A stretch of 64,000 nt of DNA from Cinnamomum chago (taxonomy: Eukaryota; Streptophyta; Magnoliopsida; Laurales; Lauraceae), in the NCBI GenBank assembly GCA_038049695.1, contig CP142451.1, positions 47,193,001 to 47,257,000 on the forward strand, read 5' to 3'. Under the pieces are notes generated by a model. It was not told where the DNA came from and did not search any database. It saw only the letters and a program-made list of their open reading frames with translations. The translations under genes were made by a program, and so were the position numbers. Below are positions 45,405 through 57,338 of this stretch, piece after piece. The stretch's first letter is position 1. Every line of letters begins with the position of its first letter.

Positions 45405-45524
45405 GGGGGTCTAACACGAGGACTTCCCAGGAGGTCACCCATCCTAGTACTACTCTCGCCCAAGCACGCTTAACTGCGGAGTTCTGATGGGATCCGGTGC
45501 ATTAGCGCTGGTATGATCGCACCC
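45405..45524 (-). rRNA. 5S rRNA: 5S rRNA gene 85 (G113A, C114G)
   Basis: Helix I allele, last of eight. Upstream spacer has private CCCCTGTATAAC at 45852. Confidence 0.95.
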
Positions 45525-45941
45525 GGATTATATTCGCGAATGAAACTGGTTGTACCTTCCGGTTCGTGTCTTCCAGCGGCCCGGATTGGGTTGTCGGGGA
45601 CGTAACTTTCGATCCGCCCGTCGGATTCGCCAATATGATATACCGTTGGAAAGCTCGGGACGAGCAGATCGGCGGGGCAAACAGGCAAGCCCGTTTCGTG
45701 CCGCCGGCGGGGTCGGATTCGGCCATTCTCGATGCTGTATCCTCGGTTTTTTGCTCCCCGCTCCCCACGCCCATCGTTCCGACACCGGGAGCACGCACGT
45801 CGCCCCCATCGTGGCCCGGAATAGGGGATCGTGATGCCCAAGTGCCCCCTGTATAACTAAACAAAATAAAAAGTGTAATTGCGAGTGCCAAACGATCAGC
45901 GCCCAAGGAGGGAAGGCCGAAGTTGACTTCAAAAGCAAAAA

Positions 45942-46061
45942 GGGGGTGCAACACGAGGACTTCCCAGGAGGTCACCCATCCTAGTACTACTCTCGCCCAA
46001 GCACGCTTAACTGCGGAGTTCTGATGGGATCCGGTGCATTAGCGCTGGTATGATCGCACCC
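45942..46061 (-). rRNA. 5S rRNA: 5S rRNA gene 86
   Basis: Consensus coding sequence. Upstream spacer has GGGTTTTCGG, last of six. Confidence 0.98.
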
Positions 46062-46478
46062 GGATTATATTCGCGAATGAAACTGGTTGTACCTTCCGGT
46101 TCGTGTCTTCCAGCGGCCCGGATTGGGTTTTCGGGGACGTAACTTTCGATCCGCCCGTCGGATTCGCCAATATGATATACCGTTGGAAAGCTCGGGACGA
46201 GCAGATCGGCGGGGCAAACAGGCAAGCCCGTTTCGTGCCGCCGGCGGGGTCGGATTCGGCCATTCTCGATGCTGTATCCTCGGTTTTTTGCTCCCCGCTC
46301 CCCACGCCCATCGTTCCGACACCGGGAGCACGCACGTCGCCCCCATCGTGGCCCGGAATAGGGGATCGTGATGCCCAAGTGCCCCCTGCATAACTAAACA
46401 AAATAAAAAGTGTAATTGCGAGTGCCAAACGATCAGCGCCCAAGGAGGGAAGGCCGAAGTTGACTTCAAAAGCAAAAA

Positions 46479-46598
46479 GGGGGTGCAACACGAGGACTTC
46501 CCAGGAGGTCACCCATCCTAGTACTACTCTCGCCCAAGCACGCTTAACTGCGGAGTTCTGATGGGATCCGGTGCATTAGCGCTGGTATGATCGCACCC
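46479..46598 (-). rRNA. 5S rRNA: 5S rRNA gene 87
   Basis: Consensus coding sequence. Upstream spacer standard. Confidence 0.98.
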
Positions 46599-47015
46599 GG
46601 ATTATATTCGCGAATGAAACTGGTTGTACCTTCCGGTTCGTGTCTTCCAGCGGCCCGGATTGGGTTGTCGGGGACGTAACTTTCGATCCGCCCGTCGGAT
46701 TCGCCAATATGATATACCGTTGGAAAGCTCGGGACGAGCAGATCGGCGGGGCAAACAGGCAAGCCCGTTTCGTGCCGCCGGCGGGGTCGGATTCGGCCAT
46801 TCTCGATGCTGTATCCTCGGTTTTTTGCTCCCCGCTCCCCACGCCCATCGTTCCGACACCGGGAGCACGCACGTCGCCCCCATCGTGGCCCGGAATAGGG
46901 GATCGTGATGCCCAAGTGCCCCCTGCATAACTAAACAAAATAAAAAGTGTAATTGCGAGTGCCAAACGATCAGCGCCCAAGGAGGGAAGGCCGAAGTTGA
47001 CTTCAAAAGCAAAAA

Positions 47016-47135
47016 GGGGGTGCAACACGAGGACTTCCCAGGAGGTCACCCATCCTAGTACTACTCTCGCCCAAGCACGCTTAACTGCGGAGTTCTGATG
47101 GGATCCGGTGCATTAGCGCTGGTATGATCGCACCC
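47016..47135 (-). rRNA. 5S rRNA: 5S rRNA gene 88
   Basis: Consensus coding sequence. Upstream spacer has AAATAGG. Confidence 0.98.
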
Positions 47136-47552
47136 GGATTATATTCGCGAATGAAACTGGTTGTACCTTCCGGTTCGTGTCTTCCAGCGGCCCGGATTGG
47201 GTTGTCGGGGACGTAACTTTCGATCCGCCCGTCGGATTCGCCAATATGATATACCGTTGGAAAGCTCGGGACGAGCAGATCGGCGGGGCAAATAGGCAAG
47301 CCCGTTTCGTGCCGCCGGCGGGGTCGGATTCGGCCATTCTCGATGCTGTATCCTCGGTTTTTTGCTCCCCGCTCCCCACGCCCATCGTTCCGACACCGGG
47401 AGCACGCACGTCGCCCCCATCGTGGCCCGGAATAGGGGATCGTGATGCCCAAGTGCCCCCTGCATAACTAAACAAAATAAAAAGTGTAATTGCGAGTGCC
47501 AAACGATCAGCGCCCAAGGAGGGAAGGCCGAAGTTGACTTCAAAAGCAAAAA

Positions 47553-47672
47553 GGGGGTGCAACACGAGGACTTCCCAGGAGGTCACCCATCCTAGTACTA
47601 CTCTCGCCCAAGCACGCTTAACTGCGGAGTTCTGATGGGATCCGGTGCATTAGCGCTGGTATGATCGCACCC
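47553..47672 (-). rRNA. 5S rRNA: 5S rRNA gene 89
   Basis: Consensus coding sequence. Upstream spacer has GATGCCGTA. Confidence 0.98.
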
Positions 47673-48089
47673 GGATTATATTCGCGAATGAAACTGGTTG
47701 TACCTTCCGGTTCGTGTCTTCCAGCGGCCCGGATTGGGTTGTCGGGGACGTAACTTTCGATCCGCCCGTCGGATTCGCCAATATGATATACCGTTGGAAA
47801 GCTCGGGACGAGCAGATCGGCGGGGCAAACAGGCAAGCCCGTTTCGTGCCGCCGGCGGGGTCGGATTCGGCCATTCTCGATGCCGTATCCTCGGTTTTTT
47901 GCTCCCCGCTCCCCACGCCCATCGTTCCGACACCGGGAGCACGCACGTCGCCCCCATCGTGGCCCGGAATAGGGGATCGTGATGCCCAAGTGCCCCCTGC
48001 ATAACTAAACAAAATAAAAAGTGTAATTGCGAGTGCCAAACGATCAGCGCCCAAGGAGGGAAGGCCGAAGTTGACTTCAAAAGCAAAAA

Positions 48090-48209
48090 GGGGGTGCAAC
48101 ACGAGGACTTCCCAGGAGGTCAATCATCCTAGTACTACTCTCGCCCAAGCACGCTTAACTGCGGAGTTCTGATGGGATTCGGTGCATTAGCGCTGGTATG
48201 ATCGCACCC
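48090..48209 (-). rRNA. 5S rRNA: 5S rRNA gene 90 (G31A, G86A, G87U)
   Basis: Triple allele. Upstream spacer has AAACAGTC, GGGAGGAC and private GGCCGACGTTG at 48606. Confidence 0.95.
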
Positions 48210-48626
48210 GGATTATATTCGCGAATGAAACTGGTTGTACCTTCCGGTTCGTGTCTTCCAGCGGCCCGGATTGGGTTGTCGGGGACGTAACTTTCGATCC
48301 GCCCGTCGGATTCGCCAATATGATATACCGTTGGAAAGCTCGGGACGAGCAGATCGGCGGGGCAAACAGTCAAGCCCGTTTCGTGCCGCCGGCGGGGTCG
48401 GATTCGGCCATTCTCGATGCTGTATCCTCGGTTTTTTGCTCCCCGCTCCCCACGCCCATCGTTCCGACACCGGGAGGACGCACGTCGCCCCCATCGTGGC
48501 CCGGAATAGGGGATCGTGATGCCCAAGTGCCCCCTGCATAACTAAACAAAATAAAAAGTGTAATTGCGAGTGCCAAACGATCAGCGCCCAAGGAGGGAAG
48601 GCCGACGTTGACTTCAAAAGCAAAAA

Positions 48627-48746
48627 GGGGGTGCAACACGAGGACTTCACAGGAGGTCACCCATCTTAGTACTACTCTCGCCCAAGCACGCTTAACTGCG
48701 GAGTTCTGATGGGATCCGGTGCATTAGCGCTGGTATGATCGCACCC
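48627..48746 (-). rRNA. 5S rRNA: 5S rRNA gene 91 (G81A, G98U)
   Basis: Helix IV and box C allele. Upstream spacer standard. Confidence 0.95.
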
Positions 48747-49163
48747 GGATTATATTCGCGAATGAAACTGGTTGTACCTTCCGGTTCGTGTCTTCCAGCG
48801 GCCCGGATTGGGTTGTCGGGGACGTAACTTTCGATCCGCCCGTCGGATTCGCCAATATGATATACCGTTGGAAAGCTCGGGACGAGCAGATCGGCGGGGC
48901 AAACAGGCAAGCCCGTTTCGTGCCGCCGGCGGGGTCGGATTCGGCCATTCTCGATGCTGTATCCTCGGTTTTTTGCTCCCCGCTCCCCACGCCCATCGTT
49001 CCGACACCGGGAGCACGCACGTCGCCCCCATCGTGGCCCGGAATAGGGGATCGTGATGCCCAAGTGCCCCCTGCATAACTAAACAAAATAAAAAGTGTAA
49101 TTGCGAGTGCCAAACGATCAGCGCCCAAGGAGGGAAGGCCGAAGTTGACTTCAAAAGCAAAAA

Positions 49164-49283
49164 GGGGGTGCAACACGAGGACTTCACAGGAGGTCACCCA
49201 TCTTAGTACTACTCTCGCCCAAGCACGCTTAACTGCGGAGTTCTGATGGGATCCGGTGCATTAGCGCTGGTATGATCGCACCC
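49164..49283 (-). rRNA. 5S rRNA: 5S rRNA gene 92 (G81A, G98U)
   Basis: Helix IV and box C allele. Upstream spacer has AAACAGTC and GGGAGGAC. Confidence 0.95.
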
Positions 49284-49700
49284 GGATTATATTCGCGAAT
49301 GAAACTGGTTGTACCTTCCGGTTCGTGTCTTCCAGCGGCCCGGATTGGGTTGTCGGGGACGTAACTTTCGATCCGCCCGTCGGATTCGCCAATATGATAT
49401 ACCGTTGGAAAGCTCGGGACGAGCAGATCGGCGGGGCAAACAGTCAAGCCCGTTTCGTGCCGCCGGCGGGGTCGGATTCGGCCATTCTCGATGCTGTATC
49501 CTCGGTTTTTTGCTCCCCGCTCCCCACGCCCATCGTTCCGACACCGGGAGGACGCACGTCGCCCCCATCGTGGCCCGGAATAGGGGATCGTGATGCCCAA
49601 GTGCCCCCTGCATAACTAAACAAAATAAAAAGTGTAATTGCGAGTGCCAAACGATCAGCGCCCAAGGAGGGAAGGCCGAAGTTGACTTCAAAAGCAAAAA

Positions 49701-49820
49701 GGGGGTGCAACACGAGGACTTCCCAGGAGGTCACCCATCCTAGTACTACTCTCGCCCAAGCACGCTTAACTGCGGAGTTCTGATGGGATCCGGTGCATTA
49801 GCGCTGGTATGATCGCACCC
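49701..49820 (-). rRNA. 5S rRNA: 5S rRNA gene 93
   Basis: Consensus coding sequence. Upstream spacer has TTCGGCAATTC (usual TTCGGCCATTC) at 50020. Confidence 0.98.
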
Positions 49821-50237
49821 GGATTATATTCGCGAATGAAACTGGTTGTACCTTCCGGTTCGTGTCTTCCAGCGGCCCGGATTGGGTTGTCGGGGACGTA
49901 ACTTTCGATCCGCCCGTCGGATTCGCCAATATGATATACCGTTGGAAAGCTCGGGACGAGCAGATCGGCGGGGCAAACAGGCAAGCCCGTTTCGTGCCGC
50001 CGGCGGGGTCGGATTCGGCAATTCTCGATGCTGTATCCTCGGTTTTTTGCTCCCCGCTCCCCACGCCCATCGTTCCGACACCGGGAGCACGCACGTCGCC
50101 CCCATCGTGGCCCGGAATAGGGGATCGTGATGCCCAAGTGCCCCCTGCATAACTAAACAAAATAAAAAGTGTAATTGCGAGTGCCAAACGATCAGCGCCC
50201 AAGGAGGGAAGGCCGAAGTTGACTTCAAAAGCAAAAA

Positions 50238-50357
50238 GGGGGTGCAACACGAGGACTTCCCAGGAGGTCACCCATCCTAGTACTACTCTCGCCCAAGCAC
50301 GCTTAACTGCGGAGTTCTGATGGGATCCGGTGCATTAGCACTGGTATGATCGCACCC
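50238..50357 (-). rRNA. 5S rRNA: 5S rRNA gene 94 (C18U)
   Basis: Only copy with C18U (plus-strand A at 50340), a change at a CpG. Upstream spacer standard. Confidence 0.96.
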
Positions 50358-50774
50358 GGATTATATTCGCGAATGAAACTGGTTGTACCTTCCGGTTCGT
50401 GTCTTCCAGCGGCCCGGATTGGGTTGTCGGGGACGTAACTTTCGATCCGCCCGTCGGATTCGCCAATATGATATACCGTTGGAAAGCTCGGGACGAGCAG
50501 ATCGGCGGGGCAAACAGGCAAGCCCGTTTCGTGCCGCCGGCGGGGTCGGATTCGGCCATTCTCGATGCTGTATCCTCGGTTTTTTGCTCCCCGCTCCCCA
50601 CGCCCATCGTTCCGACACCGGGAGCACGCACGTCGCCCCCATCGTGGCCCGGAATAGGGGATCGTGATGCCCAAGTGCCCCCTGCATAACTAAACAAAAT
50701 AAAAAGTGTAATTGCGAGTGCCAAACGATCAGCGCCCAAGGAGGGAAGGCCGAAGTTGACTTCAAAAGCAAAAA

Positions 50775-50894
50775 GGGGGTGCAACACGAGGACTTCCCAG
50801 GAGGTCAATCATCCTAGTACTACTCTCGCCCAAGCACGCTTAACTGCGGAGTTCTGATGGGATCCGGTGCATTAGCGCTGGTATGATCGCACCC
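50775..50894 (-). rRNA. 5S rRNA: 5S rRNA gene 95 (G86A, G87U without G31A)
   Basis: Partial form of the triple allele: box C changed, BamHI site kept. Upstream spacer standard. Confidence 0.95.
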
Positions 50895-51311
50895 GGATTA
50901 TATTCGCGAATGAAACTGGTTGTACCTTCCGGTTCGTGTCTTCCAGCGGCCCGGATTGGGTTGTCGGGGACGTAACTTTCGATCCGCCCGTCGGATTCGC
51001 CAATATGATATACCGTTGGAAAGCTCGGGACGAGCAGATCGGCGGGGCAAACAGGCAAGCCCGTTTCGTGCCGCCGGCGGGGTCGGATTCGGCCATTCTC
51101 GATGCTGTATCCTCGGTTTTTTGCTCCCCGCTCCCCACGCCCATCGTTCCGACACCGGGAGCACGCACGTCGCCCCCATCGTGGCCCGGAATAGGGGATC
51201 GTGATGCCCAAGTGCCCCCTGCATAACTAAACAAAATAAAAAGTGTAATTGCGAGTGCCAAACGATCAGCGCCCAAGGAGGGAAGGCCGAAGTTGACTTC
51301 AAAAGCAAAAA

Positions 51312-51431
51312 GGGGGTGCAACACGAGGACTTCACAGGAGGTCACCCATCTTAGTACTACTCTCGCCCAAGCACGCTTAACTGCGGAGTTCTGATGGGAT
51401 CCGGTGCATTAGCGCTGGTATGATCGCACCC
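51312..51431 (-). rRNA. 5S rRNA: 5S rRNA gene 96 (G81A, G98U)
   Basis: Helix IV and box C allele. Upstream spacer has CCCCTATCG at 51714, the same change as in the left domain but on a GGGAGCAC background. Confidence 0.95.
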
Positions 51432-51848
51432 GGATTATATTCGCGAATGAAACTGGTTGTACCTTCCGGTTCGTGTCTTCCAGCGGCCCGGATTGGGTTG
51501 TCGGGGACGTAACTTTCGATCCGCCCGTCGGATTCGCCAATATGATATACCGTTGGAAAGCTCGGGACGAGCAGATCGGCGGGGCAAACAGGCAAGCCCG
51601 TTTCGTGCCGCCGGCGGGGTCGGATTCGGCCATTCTCGATGCTGTATCCTCGGTTTTTTGCTCCCCGCTCCCCACGCCCATCGTTCCGACACCGGGAGCA
51701 CGCACGTCGCCCCTATCGTGGCCCGGAATAGGGGATCGTGATGCCCAAGTGCCCCCTGCATAACTAAACAAAATAAAAAGTGTAATTGCGAGTGCCAAAC
51801 GATCAGCGCCCAAGGAGGGAAGGCCGAAGTTGACTTCAAAAGCAAAAA

Positions 51849-51968
51849 GGGGGTGCAACACGAGGACTTCACAGGAGGTCACCCATCTTAGTACTACTCT
51901 CGCCCAAGCACGCTTAACTGCGGAGTTCTGATGGGATCCGGTGCATTAGCGCTGGTATGATCGCACCC
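51849..51968 (-). rRNA. 5S rRNA: 5S rRNA gene 97 (G81A, G98U)
   Basis: Helix IV and box C allele. Upstream spacer has AAACAGTC and GGGAGGAC. Confidence 0.95.
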
Positions 51969-52385
51969 GGATTATATTCGCGAATGAAACTGGTTGTACC
52001 TTCCGGTTCGTGTCTTCCAGCGGCCCGGATTGGGTTGTCGGGGACGTAACTTTCGATCCGCCCGTCGGATTCGCCAATATGATATACCGTTGGAAAGCTC
52101 GGGACGAGCAGATCGGCGGGGCAAACAGTCAAGCCCGTTTCGTGCCGCCGGCGGGGTCGGATTCGGCCATTCTCGATGCTGTATCCTCGGTTTTTTGCTC
52201 CCCGCTCCCCACGCCCATCGTTCCGACACCGGGAGGACGCACGTCGCCCCCATCGTGGCCCGGAATAGGGGATCGTGATGCCCAAGTGCCCCCTGCATAA
52301 CTAAACAAAATAAAAAGTGTAATTGCGAGTGCCAAACGATCAGCGCCCAAGGAGGGAAGGCCGAAGTTGACTTCAAAAGCAAAAA

Positions 52386-52505
52386 GGGGGTGCAACACGA
52401 GGACTTCCCAGGAGGTCACCCATCCTAGTACTACTCTCGCCCAAGCACGCTTAACTGCGGAGTTCTGATGGGATCCGGTGCATTAGCGCTGGTATGATCG
52501 CACCC
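52386..52505 (-). rRNA. 5S rRNA: 5S rRNA gene 98
   Basis: Consensus coding sequence followed by an AAACAGTC and GGGAGGAC spacer, a combination seen only here and at gene 105. Confidence 0.97.
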
Positions 52506-52922
52506 GGATTATATTCGCGAATGAAACTGGTTGTACCTTCCGGTTCGTGTCTTCCAGCGGCCCGGATTGGGTTGTCGGGGACGTAACTTTCGATCCGCCC
52601 GTCGGATTCGCCAATATGATATACCGTTGGAAAGCTCGGGACGAGCAGATCGGCGGGGCAAACAGTCAAGCCCGTTTCGTGCCGCCGGCGGGGTCGGATT
52701 CGGCCATTCTCGATGCTGTATCCTCGGTTTTTTGCTCCCCGCTCCCCACGCCCATCGTTCCGACACCGGGAGGACGCACGTCGCCCCCATCGTGGCCCGG
52801 AATAGGGGATCGTGATGCCCAAGTGCCCCCTGCATAACTAAACAAAATAAAAAGTGTAATTGCGAGTGCCAAACGATCAGCGCCCAAGGAGGGAAGGCCG
52901 AAGTTGACTTCAAAAGCAAAAA

Positions 52923-53042
52923 GGGGGTGCAACACGAGGACTTCCCAGGAGGTCACCCATCCTAGTACTACTCTCGCCCAAGCACGCTTAACTGCGGAGT
53001 TCTGATGGGATCCGGTGCATTAGCGCTGGTATGATCGCACCC
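52923..53042 (-). rRNA. 5S rRNA: 5S rRNA gene 99
   Basis: Consensus coding sequence. Upstream spacer standard. Confidence 0.98.
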
Positions 53043-53459
53043 GGATTATATTCGCGAATGAAACTGGTTGTACCTTCCGGTTCGTGTCTTCCAGCGGCCC
53101 GGATTGGGTTGTCGGGGACGTAACTTTCGATCCGCCCGTCGGATTCGCCAATATGATATACCGTTGGAAAGCTCGGGACGAGCAGATCGGCGGGGCAAAC
53201 AGGCAAGCCCGTTTCGTGCCGCCGGCGGGGTCGGATTCGGCCATTCTCGATGCTGTATCCTCGGTTTTTTGCTCCCCGCTCCCCACGCCCATCGTTCCGA
53301 CACCGGGAGCACGCACGTCGCCCCCATCGTGGCCCGGAATAGGGGATCGTGATGCCCAAGTGCCCCCTGCATAACTAAACAAAATAAAAAGTGTAATTGC
53401 GAGTGCCAAACGATCAGCGCCCAAGGAGGGAAGGCCGAAGTTGACTTCAAAAGCAAAAA

Positions 53460-53579
53460 GGGGGTGCAACACGAGGACTTCCCAGGAGGTCACCCATCCT
53501 AGTACTACTCTCGCCCAAGCACGCTTAACTGCGGAGTTCTGATGGGATCCGGTGCATTAGCGCTGGTATGATCGCACCC
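53460..53579 (-). rRNA. 5S rRNA: 5S rRNA gene 100
   Basis: Consensus coding sequence. Upstream spacer has AAATAGG. Confidence 0.98.
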
Positions 53580-53996
53580 GGATTATATTCGCGAATGAAA
53601 CTGGTTGTACCTTCCGGTTCGTGTCTTCCAGCGGCCCGGATTGGGTTGTCGGGGACGTAACTTTCGATCCGCCCGTCGGATTCGCCAATATGATATACCG
53701 TTGGAAAGCTCGGGACGAGCAGATCGGCGGGGCAAATAGGCAAGCCCGTTTCGTGCCGCCGGCGGGGTCGGATTCGGCCATTCTCGATGCTGTATCCTCG
53801 GTTTTTTGCTCCCCGCTCCCCACGCCCATCGTTCCGACACCGGGAGCACGCACGTCGCCCCCATCGTGGCCCGGAATAGGGGATCGTGATGCCCAAGTGC
53901 CCCCTGCATAACTAAACAAAATAAAAAGTGTAATTGCGAGTGCCAAACGATCAGCGCCCAAGGAGGGAAGGCCGAAGTTGACTTCAAAAGCAAAAA

Positions 53997-54116
53997 GGGG
54001 GTGCAACACGAGGACTTCCCAGGAGGTCACCCATCCTAGTACTACTCTCGCCCAAGCACGCTTAACTGCGGAGTTCTGATGGGATTCGGTGCATTAGCGC
54101 TGGTATGATCGCACCC
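53997..54116 (-). rRNA. 5S rRNA: 5S rRNA gene 101 (G31A only)
   Basis: The only copy with G31A and an unchanged box C, the reciprocal of genes 95, 102 and 119. Upstream spacer has AAACAGTC with GGGAGCAC. It follows an AAATAGG spacer directly, so the GATGCCGTA unit expected between them is absent. Confidence 0.95.
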
Positions 54117-54533
54117 GGATTATATTCGCGAATGAAACTGGTTGTACCTTCCGGTTCGTGTCTTCCAGCGGCCCGGATTGGGTTGTCGGGGACGTAACTT
54201 TCGATCCGCCCGTCGGATTCGCCAATATGATATACCGTTGGAAAGCTCGGGACGAGCAGATCGGCGGGGCAAACAGTCAAGCCCGTTTCGTGCCGCCGGC
54301 GGGGTCGGATTCGGCCATTCTCGATGCTGTATCCTCGGTTTTTTGCTCCCCGCTCCCCACGCCCATCGTTCCGACACCGGGAGCACGCACGTCGCCCCCA
54401 TCGTGGCCCGGAATAGGGGATCGTGATGCCCAAGTGCCCCCTGCATAACTAAACAAAATAAAAAGTGTAATTGCGAGTGCCAAACGATCAGCGCCCAAGG
54501 AGGGAAGGCCGAAGTTGACTTCAAAAGCAAAAA

Positions 54534-54653
54534 GGGGGTGCAACACGAGGACTTCCCAGGAGGTCAATCATCCTAGTACTACTCTCGCCCAAGCACGCTT
54601 AACTGCGGAGTTCTGATGGGATCCGGTGCATTAGCGCTGGTATGATCGCACCC
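54534..54653 (-). rRNA. 5S rRNA: 5S rRNA gene 102 (G86A, G87U without G31A)
   Basis: Counterpart of gene 95 in the 7-unit duplication. Upstream spacer standard. Confidence 0.95.
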
Positions 54654-55070
54654 GGATTATATTCGCGAATGAAACTGGTTGTACCTTCCGGTTCGTGTCT
54701 TCCAGCGGCCCGGATTGGGTTGTCGGGGACGTAACTTTCGATCCGCCCGTCGGATTCGCCAATATGATATACCGTTGGAAAGCTCGGGACGAGCAGATCG
54801 GCGGGGCAAACAGGCAAGCCCGTTTCGTGCCGCCGGCGGGGTCGGATTCGGCCATTCTCGATGCTGTATCCTCGGTTTTTTGCTCCCCGCTCCCCACGCC
54901 CATCGTTCCGACACCGGGAGCACGCACGTCGCCCCCATCGTGGCCCGGAATAGGGGATCGTGATGCCCAAGTGCCCCCTGCATAACTAAACAAAATAAAA
55001 AGTGTAATTGCGAGTGCCAAACGATCAGCGCCCAAGGAGGGAAGGCCGAAGTTGACTTCAAAAGCAAAAA

Positions 55071-55190
55071 GGGGGTGCAACACGAGGACTTCACAGGAGG
55101 TCACCCATCTTAGTACTACTCTCGCCCAAGCACGCTTAACTGCGGAGTTCTGATGGGATCCGGTGCATTAGCGCTGGTATGATCGCACCC
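55071..55190 (-). rRNA. 5S rRNA: 5S rRNA gene 103 (G81A, G98U)
   Basis: Helix IV and box C allele. Upstream spacer has CCCCTATCG at 55473, as gene 96. Confidence 0.95.
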
Positions 55191-55607
55191 GGATTATATT
55201 CGCGAATGAAACTGGTTGTACCTTCCGGTTCGTGTCTTCCAGCGGCCCGGATTGGGTTGTCGGGGACGTAACTTTCGATCCGCCCGTCGGATTCGCCAAT
55301 ATGATATACCGTTGGAAAGCTCGGGACGAGCAGATCGGCGGGGCAAACAGGCAAGCCCGTTTCGTGCCGCCGGCGGGGTCGGATTCGGCCATTCTCGATG
55401 CTGTATCCTCGGTTTTTTGCTCCCCGCTCCCCACGCCCATCGTTCCGACACCGGGAGCACGCACGTCGCCCCTATCGTGGCCCGGAATAGGGGATCGTGA
55501 TGCCCAAGTGCCCCCTGCATAACTAAACAAAATAAAAAGTGTAATTGCGAGTGCCAAACGATCAGCGCCCAAGGAGGGAAGGCCGAAGTTGACTTCAAAA
55601 GCAAAAA

Positions 55608-55727
55608 GGGGGTGCAACACGAGGACTTCACAGGAGGTCACCCATCTTAGTACTACTCTCGCCCAAGCACGCTTAACTGCGGAGTTCTGATGGGATCCGG
55701 TGCATTAGCGCTGGTATGATCGCACCC
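55608..55727 (-). rRNA. 5S rRNA: 5S rRNA gene 104 (G81A, G98U)
   Basis: Helix IV and box C allele. Upstream spacer has AAACAGTC and GGGAGGAC. Confidence 0.95.
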
Positions 55728-56144
55728 GGATTATATTCGCGAATGAAACTGGTTGTACCTTCCGGTTCGTGTCTTCCAGCGGCCCGGATTGGGTTGTCGG
55801 GGACGTAACTTTCGATCCGCCCGTCGGATTCGCCAATATGATATACCGTTGGAAAGCTCGGGACGAGCAGATCGGCGGGGCAAACAGTCAAGCCCGTTTC
55901 GTGCCGCCGGCGGGGTCGGATTCGGCCATTCTCGATGCTGTATCCTCGGTTTTTTGCTCCCCGCTCCCCACGCCCATCGTTCCGACACCGGGAGGACGCA
56001 CGTCGCCCCCATCGTGGCCCGGAATAGGGGATCGTGATGCCCAAGTGCCCCCTGCATAACTAAACAAAATAAAAAGTGTAATTGCGAGTGCCAAACGATC
56101 AGCGCCCAAGGAGGGAAGGCCGAAGTTGACTTCAAAAGCAAAAA

Positions 56145-56264
56145 GGGGGTGCAACACGAGGACTTCCCAGGAGGTCACCCATCCTAGTACTACTCTCGCC
56201 CAAGCACGCTTAACTGCGGAGTTCTGATGGGATCCGGTGCATTAGCGCTGGTATGATCGCACCC
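56145..56264 (-). rRNA. 5S rRNA: 5S rRNA gene 105
   Basis: Consensus coding sequence followed by an AAACAGTC and GGGAGGAC spacer, as gene 98. Confidence 0.97.
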
Positions 56265-56681
56265 GGATTATATTCGCGAATGAAACTGGTTGTACCTTCC
56301 GGTTCGTGTCTTCCAGCGGCCCGGATTGGGTTGTCGGGGACGTAACTTTCGATCCGCCCGTCGGATTCGCCAATATGATATACCGTTGGAAAGCTCGGGA
56401 CGAGCAGATCGGCGGGGCAAACAGTCAAGCCCGTTTCGTGCCGCCGGCGGGGTCGGATTCGGCCATTCTCGATGCTGTATCCTCGGTTTTTTGCTCCCCG
56501 CTCCCCACGCCCATCGTTCCGACACCGGGAGGACGCACGTCGCCCCCATCGTGGCCCGGAATAGGGGATCGTGATGCCCAAGTGCCCCCTGCATAACTAA
56601 ACAAAATAAAAAGTGTAATTGCGAGTGCCAAACGATCAGCGCCCAAGGAGGGAAGGCCGAAGTTGACTTCAAAAGCAAAAA

Positions 56682-56801
56682 GGGGGTGCAACACGAGGAC
56701 TTCCCAGGAGGTCACCCATCCTAGTACTACTCTCGCCCAAGCACGCTTAACTGCGGAGTTCTGATGGGATCCGGTGCATTAGCGCTGGTATGATCGCACC
56801 C
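56682..56801 (-). rRNA. 5S rRNA: 5S rRNA gene 106
   Basis: Consensus coding sequence. Upstream spacer standard. Confidence 0.98.
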
Positions 56802-57218
56802 GGATTATATTCGCGAATGAAACTGGTTGTACCTTCCGGTTCGTGTCTTCCAGCGGCCCGGATTGGGTTGTCGGGGACGTAACTTTCGATCCGCCCGTCG
56901 GATTCGCCAATATGATATACCGTTGGAAAGCTCGGGACGAGCAGATCGGCGGGGCAAACAGGCAAGCCCGTTTCGTGCCGCCGGCGGGGTCGGATTCGGC
57001 CATTCTCGATGCTGTATCCTCGGTTTTTTGCTCCCCGCTCCCCACGCCCATCGTTCCGACACCGGGAGCACGCACGTCGCCCCCATCGTGGCCCGGAATA
57101 GGGGATCGTGATGCCCAAGTGCCCCCTGCATAACTAAACAAAATAAAAAGTGTAATTGCGAGTGCCAAACGATCAGCGCCCAAGGAGGGAAGGCCGAAGT
57201 TGACTTCAAAAGCAAAAA

Positions 57219-57338
57219 GGGGGTGCAACACGAGGACTTCCCAGGAGGTCACCCATCCTAGTACTACTCTCGCCCAAGCACGCTTAACTGCGGAGTTCTG
57301 ATGGGATCCGGTGCATTAGCGCTGGTATGATCGCACCC
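57219..57338 (-). rRNA. 5S rRNA: 5S rRNA gene 107
   Basis: Consensus coding sequence. Upstream spacer has AAATAGG, last of twelve. Confidence 0.98.

Larger units (their letters stand above)
41766..47135. repeat. Higher-order block D, 10-unit version
   Basis: Same order as 37470-41765, but the G81A/G98U pair is present twice (genes 81-84), a two-unit internal expansion of 1074 bp. Confidence 0.87.
50775..53996. repeat. Higher-order block E, copy 1
   Basis: Matches 54534-57755 at 3759 bp (7 units). Shared order: G86A/G87U-only gene, two G81A/G98U genes with CCCCTATCG between them, two AAACAGTC/GGGAGGAC spacers in a row, standard, AAATAGG. Confidence 0.87.
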
